From an uncultured Ruminococcus sp. (GTDB taxonomy: Bacteria; Bacillota; Clostridia; Oscillospirales; Ruminococcaceae): a stretch of DNA of 40,666 bases. Of the stretch, positions 7,794-15,550 are shown in pieces. The notes below the pieces were generated by a model. That model did no database searches and was not told the origin of the DNA. It saw nothing but the letters and a program-made list of their open reading frames with translations. The number at the start of each line of letters is the position of its first letter. Within the stretch, counting starts at the first letter, position 1. The translations under genes were made by a program, and so were the position numbers. The DNA is taken from positions 1-40,666 of the forward strand of contig CALESG010000080.1 in assembly GCA_937907215.1 (NCBI GenBank), written 5' to 3'.

Positions 7794-7969
7794 AAGGCAA
7801 CACGGCACAAAGACTGTGCATCAGATGTGCAGTCAGATTTATTGTCAGATGAAACAAAAAATGCAGTGAATACTTTGTGTATTCACTAGGCTTTTTGTGA
7901 AATATGGCAAGAAATATGCAAACAGATGACGTACAGAGCCGTCAGGCGGGCTTTGTGCGGTGTTGCCTA
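7794..7969. repeat. Palindromic repeat family 1, copy B
   Basis: Near-perfect inverted ends (AAGGCAACACGGCACAAAG at the left, CTTTGTGCGGTGTTGCCT at the right) enclose a non-coding interior with an AGTGAATAC-TTTGT-GTATTCACT hairpin (around 7874-7895). It is very similar to the copy at 32631-32807, in the opposite orientation. It sits in the dnaA leader between the hairpin and the gene, so it would be transcribed with dnaA. Confidence 0.8.
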
Positions 7970-8154
7970 AAATCTCTATCACATTCTAAAATTTCTTACA
8001 GCAGCTTGTAAGCTTAAAAATATTAAAAATACTTTCTTGTTCTATATATTTATTTAATATTTAAATGCTTAATGTATATATTTCCTGTAAGAATAGATTT
8101 TTTATCTTAATTTTTTACTATATTTCAGAAAAATAAACAAAGGAGACGAAGCAT

Positions 8155-9531
8155 ATGAATTCATTTGAAGACGTATTTGCTCGTGTAAAGGAATACTGCC
8201 TTAAAGAAGGCGGTCTTTCCGAAGTCGCTGTAAAATTATGGATAGGCTCTCTTCAACCTCTCAGCCTTAGCGGTACAGTTGCCGCATTTACTGTACAGTC
8301 AGACTTCCAGCGTAATATCGTTCTGCAAAATTACGAAGAACTTTTAAAAGAAGCTTTTGAAAATATTCTCGGATTTCCGGTAGAACTTGTTATTCAAGTA
8401 GTTGAACCGGACGATGATTATATGAGTACTCACAGCGATCCGGCACCACGGAATGCTGAAGAAATTGATAAACGTCACGCATCTCTCGAAAAATCTCTTG
8501 AAGGTGCAAATTATGAATACACATTCTCTACATTTATCGTAGGCCGTTCAAATGAGTTTGCCTATGCTGCTTGTACAGCTGTTGCAAAAGAACCGGGCAA
8601 AAATTATAACCCACTGTTTATTTATGGTCCGTCCGGACTTGGAAAAACTCACCTTATGCACGCTATAGCTCACGAAGTACAGCAGAATTATCCAAACTAT
8701 AATATCATATATGTTACAAGTGAAGAATTCGGAAATGACCTTATTAAAGGCATAAACGAAAATAATATGCTGGGATTTCATGAAAAGTACAGAAGTGCAG
8801 ACCTGCTGCTTATTGATGATATTCAATTCTTTAGCAATAAAGACCGTATGCAGGAAGAATTCTTCCATACTTTCAATAAACTCCATGCAGAAGGAAAACA
8901 GATAGTGATCACATCTGATAAACCTCCAAAGGAACTTAAAACTTTGGAAGAAAGAATCCGCACTCGTTTTGAATGGGGTCTTATTACCGATATTTCTATT
9001 CCGGATTTTGAAACAAGAATAGCTATCATTCGCCGTAAAGCAGAATTGCTTGACCTTGTAATTCCGGATGATGTTTCTGAATTTATCGCAAACAGACTTA
9101 AATCAAATATTCGTCAGCTTGAAGGTGCTGTAAAAAAACTTAAAGCATTAAAGCATCTTGCCGGTTCACCGCCGTCTATATCAATGGCTCAAAGTGTTAT
9201 CAAAGACATTCTTAATGACGATCAGCCTATTCCGATCACTGTAGAGAAGATCATAGTAGAAGTTGCTGATGTATATGGCGTAACTCCCGAAGAAATACGC
9301 AGCAGCAAACGTTCAAGCCAGATTTCTACTGCACGAAAAGTGGCTATATATGTTGTTCGTGAAATAACCCAGATGCCTCTTCAATCAATAGGTACTGAAT
9401 TCGGCGGACGTGATCACTCCACTATCGTTTATGCAATCAACAATATTGAAGCAGGTATGAAACGTGATGAAAACCTCAAGCAGCTTGTAAACGATATAAT
9501 CAAAAATATACGTGATAAAAGCCGCATCTAA
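8155..9531 (+). CDS. dnaA: Chromosomal replication initiator DnaA
   Basis: Binds DnaA boxes at oriC and opens the duplex in an ATP-dependent way. At 458 aa all four domains are seen: N-terminal helicase-loading domain I (1-85), a short linker, the AAA+ core with Walker A GPSGLGKT (residues 158-165) and Walker B L-L-I-D-D-I-Q-F, and domain IV with the box-recognition signature F-G-G-R-D-H-S-T-I-V-Y-A-I near the C-terminus. GGAGACG lies 8 bp before the ATG. It diverges from rpmH, and the upstream kilobase carries its promoter, a terminator-like hairpin and a repeat. A terminator and oriC follow it, so dnaN is probably read at least partly from its own promoter. Confidence 0.98.
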   Translation: MNSFEDVFARVKEYCLKEGGLSEVAVKLWIGSLQPLSLSGTVAAFTVQSDFQRNIVLQNYEELLKEAFENILGFPVELVIQVVEPDDDYMSTHSDPAPRNAEEIDKRHASLEKSLEGANYEYTFSTFIVGRSNEFAYAACTAVAKEPGKNYNPLFIYGPSGLGKTHLMHAIAHEVQQNYPNYNIIYVTSEEFGNDLIKGINENNMLGFHEKYRSADLLLIDDIQFFSNKDRMQEEFFHTFNKLHAEGKQIVITSDKPPKELKTLEERIRTRFEWGLITDISIPDFETRIAIIRRKAELLDLVIPDDVSEFIANRLKSNIRQLEGAVKKLKALKHLAGSPPSISMAQSVIKDILNDDQPIPITVEKIIVEVADVYGVTPEEIRSSKRSSQISTARKVAIYVVREITQMPLQSIGTEFGGRDHSTIVYAINNIEAGMKRDENLKQLVNDIIKNIRDKSRI

Positions 9532-9567
9532 TGTTTTTTTATAAACTTAATTCCTAAGCCAAGACTA

Positions 9568-9576
9568 TTTTCCACA
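9568..9576 (+). promoter_or_regulatory. DnaA box 1 of oriC
   Basis: TTTTCCACA, a full match to TTWTNCACA, 36 bp after the dnaA stop. Confidence 0.85.
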
Positions 9577-9735
9577 GAAGATCAACCTGTTTCAACACAC
9601 TTTTCAACAGAGTGTTGAAAGAGAGGTTGAAAGATATTTTGCCATTATTACGTGATAAACTAAATTATCTTGTTCTGGGAATTATAGGATCTAAACTAAT
9701 TCAACATTTGACAAAAGTAAAGATATCCACTTTTT

Positions 9736-9767
9736 CCTGCCGGTATTTTGCCGGCGGGGGATTTTTT
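9736..9767 (+). terminator. Terminator after dnaA
   Basis: Stem CCTGCCGG (9736-9743) with CCGGCGGG (9751-9758), 8 pairs with one G-U and a 7-nt loop, followed after GGA by six T residues. It lies about 205 bp past the dnaA stop and would insulate the unwinding region from dnaA transcription. Confidence 0.75.
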
Positions 9768-9812
9768 CAACTTTTATATCAACATTTTTTTGTTTTTCAC
9801 TCCACATTCTTT

Positions 9813-9835
9813 CAACTTTTCAATTTGAAAAGTTG
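9813..9835. repeat. Perfect palindrome in oriC
   Basis: CAACTTTTCA (9813-9822) and TGAAAAGTTG (9826-9835) form a 10-bp perfect inverted repeat around ATT. No T-tract follows, so it is more likely structural or a protein-binding site than a terminator. Its arms contain TTCAAC/GTTGAA-like sequence typical of this origin. Confidence 0.7.
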
Positions 9836-9843
9836 GTTTGAAC

Positions 9844-9852
9844 TTTTGCACA
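9844..9852 (+). promoter_or_regulatory. DnaA box 2 of oriC
   Basis: TTTTGCACA, matching TTWTNCACA with G at the free position, 58 bp before the trio-proximal box. Confidence 0.75.
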
Positions 9853-9909
9853 AAATTTCAAGATTACTCGTTTTGAAAAATATACCAGTAATATCGGTGA
9901 AAAATAGTG

Positions 9910-9960
9910 TTTTCCACGCTTTCAACGCCACTACTACTACTACTAAATTTTATTCTTCTT
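9910..9960 (+). promoter_or_regulatory. Basal unwinding element: DnaA box, GC patch and DnaA-trios
   Basis: TTTTCCACG (9910-9918, one mismatch at the last base) and a short GC patch (CAACGCC) are followed by five tandem CTA triplets at 9931-9945 and then an A/T tract rich in T on this strand. On the complementary strand the triplets read TAG, the published 3'-GAT-5' DnaA-trio element that guides DnaA onto single-stranded DNA. The match to the expected arrangement is close, and strand separation should begin here. Confidence 0.85.
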
Positions 9961-9974
9961 TATTTTATTTTTAT

Positions 9975-9995
9975 AAACGCAGCAAAGCTGCGTTT
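9975..9995. repeat. Hairpin at the edge of the unwinding element
   Basis: AAACGCAGC (9975-9983) and GCTGCGTTT (9987-9995) form a perfect 9-bp stem with a 3-nt AAA loop, the only GC-rich structure in the AT-rich tract. Only TTAG-like sequence follows, so termination would be weak. Confidence 0.65.
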
Positions 9996-10128
9996 TAGCC
10001 AATAAGTGTTGAAAGTATATTTTCAGCCAGATATTTGTTAAAAACAAACTCAATTTTTTTATCTATTGATTCTTTCTGACTTTATTTAAGCTCAGTTAAA
10101 ATTCGATACTGAAAGGAATCCTTATTAT

Positions 10129-11235
10129 ATGATGAAATTTATTTGCGATAGGCAGTCACTTTATGATGCTGTTGCCCATGTTTCAAAAGGTATTGCACAG
10201 CGTTCAACAATTGCTGCTCTGGAAGGCCTTAAATTAAGACTTAGTCCAGATAATTTGGAACTTACAGGTTATGACCTTGAATTCGGCATTCAGAAAAATC
10301 TTGATGTTGAAACAGAGGACGTTGGCGAATTCGTTATAAATGCAAGACTTTTAAGCGAATCTGTACGCCGTATGTCCGGCAGCCTTGTAAGATTTGAAAT
10401 TGATGATAATCTTAATGTAAGTATGTATTGTGAAGCTACTGAATTCCACATATCTGCTATGTCAGCAGAAGAATATCCGGCTCTTCCTGATATGAATATG
10501 GATGAAGGAATGCATATAGATCAGGCTGTTTTGAAATCTATGATAAATCAGACAAGCTATGCAACTTGCCTTAATGAAGCAAAACCTGTACTTACAGGTG
10601 AACTCTTTGAAGTAAAGGATGATGTATTGAGCGTAGTTGCAATAGATGGTTTCAGACTTGCTATACGCAATGAAAAAATACAGGCCGGAAGCTCTATGCA
10701 GTTTGTTGTTCCAAAGAGAACTGTAACAGAAGTTGCAAATATGCTGCATGATGATGCTCAGGAGCAGTGTGTTATTTCTGTAAGCAGAAGTCATATCATA
10801 TTTGAATTTGATGGTTATATCGTATTTTCAAGACTGCTTGAAGGCGAGTTCCATAATTATAGAAGCAGTGTTCCTGCTGCATTTGAAACTGAGGTCATTG
10901 TTAATACAAGCGATCTTATAAGATGCCTTGAAAGATGTTCTTTGCTTATAAACAGCAAGTTTAATGCTCCTATAAGATGTACATTCAGCGGCGGCAGCTT
11001 AAATGTACGCTGCAAAACAGGTATAGGTGAGATAAACGATACTATTTCGGTTCAGGTAAGCGGACCTGATGTTAAGATAGGTCTTAATAATCGCTTTATG
11101 TTGGAAGCTGTTCGTGCATCTGACTGCGACAGTGTTAAGATTCAGATGTCAGGCGGTAAAAGAGTTGTAAAGATAGTACCTATGCAGGGAGAAAGCTTTA
11201 TTTTCCTGCTTATGCCTATTCAGTTAAAGGATTAA
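10129..11235 (+). CDS. dnaN: DNA polymerase III sliding clamp (beta)
   Basis: Forms the ring that holds the replicative polymerase on DNA. The 368-aa length and three repeated clamp folds fit: domain 1 begins M-K-F-I-C-D-R-Q-S-L, with G-L-K-L-R-L-S-P-D-N-L-E-L-T-G-Y-D near residues 29-45, and the C-terminus ends F-I-F-L-L-M-P-I-Q-L, the usual hydrophobic edge. Two consecutive ATG codons begin the frame; either could be used. A GAAAGG motif lies 11 bp upstream. It lies directly right of oriC and 6 bp before the S4 gene, with which it forms an operon with recF. Confidence 0.97.
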   Translation: MMKFICDRQSLYDAVAHVSKGIAQRSTIAALEGLKLRLSPDNLELTGYDLEFGIQKNLDVETEDVGEFVINARLLSESVRRMSGSLVRFEIDDNLNVSMYCEATEFHISAMSAEEYPALPDMNMDEGMHIDQAVLKSMINQTSYATCLNEAKPVLTGELFEVKDDVLSVVAIDGFRLAIRNEKIQAGSSMQFVVPKRTVTEVANMLHDDAQEQCVISVSRSHIIFEFDGYIVFSRLLEGEFHNYRSSVPAAFETEVIVNTSDLIRCLERCSLLINSKFNAPIRCTFSGGSLNVRCKTGIGEINDTISVQVSGPDVKIGLNNRFMLEAVRASDCDSVKIQMSGGKRVVKIVPMQGESFIFLLMPIQLKD

Positions 11236-11241
11236 ATAAAT

Positions 11242-11487
11242 ATGGAAAAATATGTTACTGTAAAAACAGAATTTATAAAGCTTGATGCATTGCTGAAATT
11301 TGCAGGAATATGTGAAACAGGCGGCATTGCAAAGGAGATAATACAGAACGGTGAAGTGTATTTTAACGGTGAAGTATGCACTATGAGAGGTAAAAAAGTG
11401 CGTCCCGGTGATACTGTAGCTGTGGATGATATTACTCTTTATATAAACGCTAGTGGTAAAGAAGATTCTGATAATGCGGCTGACTGA
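11242..11487 (+). CDS. rlbA: S4-domain RNA-binding protein (YaaA/RlbA type)
   Basis: An 81-aa protein made almost entirely of an S4 RNA-binding fold: I-K-L-D-A-L-L-K-F-A-G, then G-G-I-A-K-E-I-I-Q-N-G-E-V-Y-F-N-G-E-V, then R-G-K-K-V-R-P-G-D-T-V. In the family it is the small gene between dnaN and recF, proposed to act in ribosome biogenesis. No good ribosome binding site is visible 6 bp after dnaN, so translation may be coupled to it. Its 3' end overlaps recF by 14 bp. Confidence 0.92.
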   Translation: MEKYVTVKTEFIKLDALLKFAGICETGGIAKEIIQNGEVYFNGEVCTMRGKKVRPGDTVAVDDITLYINASGKEDSDNAAD

Positions 11488-12595
11488 TATAAAGGTTGAC
11501 GGCTTTAAAAATCTTTGCGGTATAAATTTTACTCCTGATGAAGGTTATAATGTTATATCCGGTGAAAATGCTCAGGGCAAAACCAATCTGCTGGAGGCTT
11601 TGTGGCTGTTTACAGGCTGCCGCAGTTTTCGCAAGACTAAGGAAAGAGATTATATCAGCTTTTCAGGAGGTCCGATGTCGGCAAAGATTTCATTTTTTGA
11701 CGGCAGACGTGAGCAGCAGCTTATATGCGAAATGTCATCGGGAAGCCGTGAAAAAAAGATAACAATAAATGGTGTGCCTGTACGGCAGACAAGTGAATTA
11801 TTTGAGATATATCACTGCGTTGCATTTACGCCTGATGATCTAGAGATTATAACAGGCGGTCCGGAGATAAGAAGAAGTTTTCTTGACCTTTGTTTTTCAC
11901 AGATCCATAAGCGTGGAGTGACATATGTAAGACGCTATCAGATTATTTTGTCCCAAAGAAATGCGGTATTAAAACAGCATCTGCCTTTATCGCAGATAGA
12001 AAATATGCTTGATATTTGGGATCGACAGCTTGCATCTGTTGGTACTTACATTTCACTTATGCGTAAGTCATATTCAGAACAGCTTGAAGAAGTTTGCAGC
12101 AAGCTTTACAGCAGAATATCTTCTGATACGGAAGATGTGAGTGTTTCATATAAGAGCCAGATCTTTGGAAAACGGCCTGTAATTTCACAGGACTGCGAAA
12201 CTGAACTTGAAGAAATTTATTACGAAAAGCTGAGATCTTCAAGAGAACAGGACATAGAGCTTGGGTTTACGACCAGCGGAGTTCAAAGAGATGATATTGA
12301 ACTTTTGATAAATAATGTAAGTGCCAGAGAATATGGTTCTCAGGGACAGAAAAAAAGTCTTGCACTTGCACTTAGGCTTTCTCAGGCACAGATTTATGGC
12401 AATGCTAAAAATGAATCGCCTATAATACTTCTTGATGATGTAATGGGTGAGCTTGATCGAAGCCGTCAGGAAATTGTTTATACTATAATAAAAAATATGC
12501 AGGTATTTATAACTACCTGTCATGATGAGGTGTTGATTCCTGAGCTTAAAGGAAAGCATCTTATGTTGAAAAGCGGACGCATCATTTCAGAGTGA
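11474..12595 (+). CDS. recF: DNA replication and repair protein RecF
   Basis: ABC-like ATPase that loads RecA at gapped DNA with RecO and RecR. At 373 aa it has Walker A G-E-N-A-Q-G-K-T-N-L near residues 31-40, the ABC signature S-Q-G-Q-K-K-S-L-A-L-A-L and the Walker B L-L-D-D-V-M-G-E-L-D (about 315-330). I choose the ATG that starts M-R-L-T-D-I-K-V-D-G-F-K-N because this matches the family start; an upstream GTG in the S4 frame overlap would add 7 residues. It is the last gene of the dnaN operon; gyrB follows after 154 bp containing its own promoter. Confidence 0.96.
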   Translation: MRLTDIKVDGFKNLCGINFTPDEGYNVISGENAQGKTNLLEALWLFTGCRSFRKTKERDYISFSGGPMSAKISFFDGRREQQLICEMSSGSREKKITINGVPVRQTSELFEIYHCVAFTPDDLEIITGGPEIRRSFLDLCFSQIHKRGVTYVRRYQIILSQRNAVLKQHLPLSQIENMLDIWDRQLASVGTYISLMRKSYSEQLEEVCSKLYSRISSDTEDVSVSYKSQIFGKRPVISQDCETELEEIYYEKLRSSREQDIELGFTTSGVQRDDIELLINNVSAREYGSQGQKKSLALALRLSQAQIYGNAKNESPIILLDDVMGELDRSRQEIVYTIIKNMQVFITTCHDEVLIPELKGKHLMLKSGRIISE

Positions 12596-12631
12596 CTGTT
12601 TGAAAATATTGGAAATGCGTTTGAAATCCAC

Positions 12632-12674
12632 TTTTCCACAGTGTGTTGAAAACGTTGTGGAAAGATTGTATAGT
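12632..12674 (+). promoter_or_regulatory. gyrB promoter interleaved with DnaA boxes
   Basis: TTGAAA (12646-12651) and TATAGT (12669-12674) are 17 bp apart. A consensus box TTTTCCACA (12632-12640) lies just upstream, the octamer TGTTGAAAA (12644-12652) covers the -35, and a reverse box TGTGGAAAG (12656-12664, one mismatch) fills the spacer. DnaA bound here should compete with RNA polymerase. Confidence 0.75.
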
Positions 12675-12749
12675 GTTGTTGAGAGTCAGAAAATTATTCA
12701 GACTTGATATATATGCAAAACTGCAAAATTAAGTATAGGAGGAAAAAAC

Positions 12750-14702
12750 ATGATAGAAGCACAGATTCCTCATGCAGAAAGCACAGAGAACTATGATGAA
12801 AATCAGATACAAGTTCTTGAAGGTCTTGAAGCTGTTCGGAAACGTCCGGGTATGTATATCGGTTCTACAGGACCTAAAGGGCTGCACCATCTTGTTTATG
12901 AAATCGTAGATAACTCGATTGATGAGGCACTGGCAGGCTTCTGTAGTGAGATAAATATAGATATTCTGCCCGGTGACATTATTCGTGTGTCAGATAACGG
13001 AAGAGGTATTCCTGTAGGAATTCACCCTAAAGAAGGTATTTCTGCTGCAACTGTAGTTTATACAGTTCTTCATGCAGGAGGTAAATTCGGCGGCGGCGGC
13101 TATAAAGTATCAGGCGGACTTCACGGTGTTGGCGCATCTGTTGTAAACGCTTTGTCTGAATGGCTTGAGCTTACTGTAAAAGATGGAAAACACGTGCATT
13201 TCCAGCGTTTTGAGCGTGGAAATTACAATGAAGAACTGAAAATTATAGGTGAAACATCTGAAACCGGTACTTCTGTTACATTCAAGGCAGATCCGGAGAT
13301 CTTTGAGAGTACTGTTTATGATTATGAAGTTTTGCTTAAAAGACTTCGTGAACAGGCATTTCTTAATGCAGGTATAAAAATTATATTCTCAGATAAGAGA
13401 GAGAATTCTGCGATCGTTACAGAAGAACTTTATTATGAGGGCGGTATACGTCACTTTGTTGAGCATCTTCACAAAGTAAGAGGTGTTTCACCTTTGTCTG
13501 ATGATGTAATATATTTTTCCGGCAATGACGGTGATTCATTTGCTGAAGTTGCAATGCAGTATAATGACAGCTACAATGAACTTGTACTTTCATTTGCAAA
13601 TAATATTCATACGATTGACGGCGGCAGCCATGAAGTCGGTTTTAAAAATGCACTTACTAAGGTCATAAATGAATACGGCAGAAAGATGAATCTTCTTAAA
13701 GATGGCGTGAAGCTTTTGGGCGATGATGTAAGAGAAGGTCTTACAGCTATTATTTCTGTTAAACTTACCGAATGTGAATTTGAAGGTCAAACCAAAGGCA
13801 GACTTGGCAATCCTCAGGTAAAACCATTTGTTGAGAAGCTTGTTGCTGAAAAGCTTATGGATTACCTTGATGAAAATCCAGAGGCTGCAAAAAATATTTT
13901 TGAAAAAAGCATATCCGCTCAGAAGGCACGTGAAGCTGCTAAAAAGGCAAGAGATCTTACAAGACGTAAATCTGCAATGGAAAGTGCAAGCCTGCCTGGC
14001 AAGCTTGCTGACTGTTCTGAAAAGGGAGTTGACGGAACAGAACTTTATATCGTCGAGGGTGACTCTGCCGGCGGCTCTGCAAAAGAAGGCAGAGATAGAC
14101 GTTATCAGGCTATACTTCCTCTTTGGGGTAAGATGCTGAACGTTGAGAAGGCTCGTATTGATAAGGTTTACGGCAATGAAAAGCTAATGCCTGTAGTTAC
14201 GGCGCTTGGTACTTCCATTGGTGAAGATTTTGATATATCAAAGCTGAGATACGGAAAGATAATAATAATGGCGGATGCCGATGTTGACGGTTCTCATATC
14301 AGAACACTTCTTCTGACATTTTTCTTCCGTTTTATGCGTCCGCTTATTACAAATGGCAATATATATCTTGCACAGCCTCCGCTTTTTAAAGTATCAAAAG
14401 GAAAAAAGTTTAAGTATGCTTTTGATGAGGAAGAGCGTGATAAATATATAGCAGAATTTAAAAATTCTGATAATGGCAATGCCAAAGTCGATGTACAGAG
14501 ATATAAAGGTCTTGGTGAAATGAGTTCACAGCAGCTTTGGGATACTACTATGAATCCTGAAACTCGTTCTATGATACGTGTAGACATTGAAGACGCTGAA
14601 CGTGCTGATGAAGTGTTTACAATTCTTATGGGTGATAAGGTTGCTCCAAGACGTGAATTTATTGAAACTAACGCACGCTATGTTCAGAATCTGGATATAT
14701 AA
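12750..14702 (+). CDS. gyrB: DNA gyrase subunit B
   Basis: ATPase half of gyrase (A2B2), which introduces negative supercoils. The 650-aa protein has the GHKL fold (E-I-V-D-N-S-I-D-E-A; G-G-L-H-G-V-G-A-S-V-V-N-A-L-S), the transducer domain, the Toprim domain (E-G-D-S-A-G-G-S-A-K-E-G-R-D, then D-A-D-V-D-G-S-H-I) and the C-terminal G-E-M-S/L-W-D-T-T-M region. AGGAGG lies 8 bp before the ATG. It follows a promoter with DnaA boxes and is separated from gyrA by a membrane-protein gene, 35 bp after gyrB. The length and motifs are those of gyrase rather than topoisomerase IV. Confidence 0.97.
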   Translation: MIEAQIPHAESTENYDENQIQVLEGLEAVRKRPGMYIGSTGPKGLHHLVYEIVDNSIDEALAGFCSEINIDILPGDIIRVSDNGRGIPVGIHPKEGISAATVVYTVLHAGGKFGGGGYKVSGGLHGVGASVVNALSEWLELTVKDGKHVHFQRFERGNYNEELKIIGETSETGTSVTFKADPEIFESTVYDYEVLLKRLREQAFLNAGIKIIFSDKRENSAIVTEELYYEGGIRHFVEHLHKVRGVSPLSDDVIYFSGNDGDSFAEVAMQYNDSYNELVLSFANNIHTIDGGSHEVGFKNALTKVINEYGRKMNLLKDGVKLLGDDVREGLTAIISVKLTECEFEGQTKGRLGNPQVKPFVEKLVAEKLMDYLDENPEAAKNIFEKSISAQKAREAAKKARDLTRRKSAMESASLPGKLADCSEKGVDGTELYIVEGDSAGGSAKEGRDRRYQAILPLWGKMLNVEKARIDKVYGNEKLMPVVTALGTSIGEDFDISKLRYGKIIIMADADVDGSHIRTLLLTFFFRFMRPLITNGNIYLAQPPLFKVSKGKKFKYAFDEEERDKYIAEFKNSDNGNAKVDVQRYKGLGEMSSQQLWDTTMNPETRSMIRVDIEDAERADEVFTILMGDKVAPRREFIETNARYVQNLDI

Positions 14703-14737
14703 TATTATATCATTATAATGCCAAAGGAGAAATTTAT

Positions 14738-15538
14738 ATGACAAGTTATGATGATAATACAAATAAAAATAATTCAGAAAAATTTGACAGTGAAACAGAG
14801 GAAATTTTAAAAACAGAAGATCTTGAAAATATCAAAAGCAATGAAAATGCTGAATCTGAAAATGTTGATGCTGCTGAGATTTTAAGCGGTGTTGACAGTG
14901 ATTCGGAAAATTTTGATGATTATAGAGAAGAAAAACTAATAAATGATTTTCAAAATAATAATACGTCTGATAAAAAGCTGATCCCGGATACTGTACCTTA
15001 TCAGATAAGCTATGACATTTACAGTGAAGCATATAAAATTTATCAGAAATATTATGTGTTCCCAAAAAATAGGATATTACAGCTTATACTGCTTTTGCTC
15101 GCTGTTGATTTTGGATACCATGGTGCAGTAAATCCTGATAATAAACTTGCTTTTTTCCTTATGGCTTTGTGTGCTGCACTTATTTGTGTTTTGTGGTATA
15201 ATCCAAGGAGAATGAGAAGGAGCATTATGGACGTTGTCCGTGAAATGGACGGAGATGAATATGTCTTTTCAATGGATGATGAAAAAATGACTTTTTGTAC
15301 TGTTCCGTCTGAATTTATTCAGGATGTTTCTGATAAAGAAATTCCTCCTGCCAGACCAACCGAACTTTATTACACTAAAGAGCTGCATATAATTGAGAAG
15401 GAAAAATTCTTTCTGATTTGTCGTGGCAAACAGGAATTTTTCGTTCTTCCAAAATATGCTTTGTATGATAATCAAACGGAAATAATCCGTTCCAATCTTG
15501 AGAAAAGAATCGGAAAACGTTTCCGCTTTAAAATTTAA
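14738..15538 (+). CDS. Membrane protein of unknown function between gyrB and gyrA
   Basis: A 266-aa protein. Residues 1-85 are very acidic and polar (Glu/Asp/Asn/Ser-rich, probably disordered and cytoplasmic). Two hydrophobic segments follow (about 108-125 and 133-150), then a globular tail from residue 165 with K-F-F-L-I-C-R-G-K-Q-E-F-F-V-L-P-K-Y-A-L near 225-245. The pair of membrane helices followed by this beta-rich tail resembles the YcxB-like domain, but I hold this tentatively. It has its own GGAG site, 35 bp after gyrB and 12 bp before gyrA, so it is probably co-transcribed with both gyrase genes. Function is unknown. Confidence 0.75.
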   Translation: MTSYDDNTNKNNSEKFDSETEEILKTEDLENIKSNENAESENVDAAEILSGVDSDSENFDDYREEKLINDFQNNNTSDKKLIPDTVPYQISYDIYSEAYKIYQKYYVFPKNRILQLILLLLAVDFGYHGAVNPDNKLAFFLMALCAALICVLWYNPRRMRRSIMDVVREMDGDEYVFSMDDEKMTFCTVPSEFIQDVSDKEIPPARPTELYYTKELHIIEKEKFFLICRGKQEFFVLPKYALYDNQTEIIRSNLEKRIGKRFRFKI

Positions 15539-15550
15539 AGGTGAATTTAC

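Larger units (their letters stand above)
7116..8154. other. Gene-free origin arm between rpmH and dnaA
   Basis: No credible gene is seen in this 1-kb divergent intergenic region. It holds the leftward rpmH promoter with a DnaA box, two copies of a palindromic repeat (7361-7512, 7794-7969), an inverted TTTCAACA pair, the rightward dnaA promoter, a terminator-like hairpin, and a very AT-rich stretch (about 8000-8150) before dnaA. By analogy with bipartite Bacillus-type origins this may be the upstream DnaA-binding half, but only one consensus box is present. Confidence 0.6.
9532..10128. other. oriC: Origin of replication oriC (dnaA-dnaN intergenic)
   Basis: The 597-bp non-coding interval contains in order: a consensus DnaA box, a cluster of TTTCAACA octamers, a dnaA terminator, a 23-bp palindrome, a second consensus box, a TTTTCCACG box next to a short GC patch, five DnaA-trio repeats, an AT-rich tract and a strong hairpin. 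This order (box, GC patch, trios, AT-rich unwinding element) is that described for the basal unwinding system of Bacillus-type origins. Divergence of gene direction across rpmH/dnaA supports the same location. Confidence 0.9.

Noticed and set aside
7555..7857. 100-codon minus-strand ORF in the dnaA upstream region
   Set aside because: It crosses the promoter, hairpin and repeat, has no ribosome site and has no protein-like pattern.
9612..9998. 128-codon ORF across oriC
   Set aside because: It runs through DnaA boxes, hairpins and the trio element; its composition is that of AT-rich non-coding DNA.
13417..13790. Minus-strand ORFs inside gyrB and other core genes
   Set aside because: They are shadows of well-identified genes in another frame.
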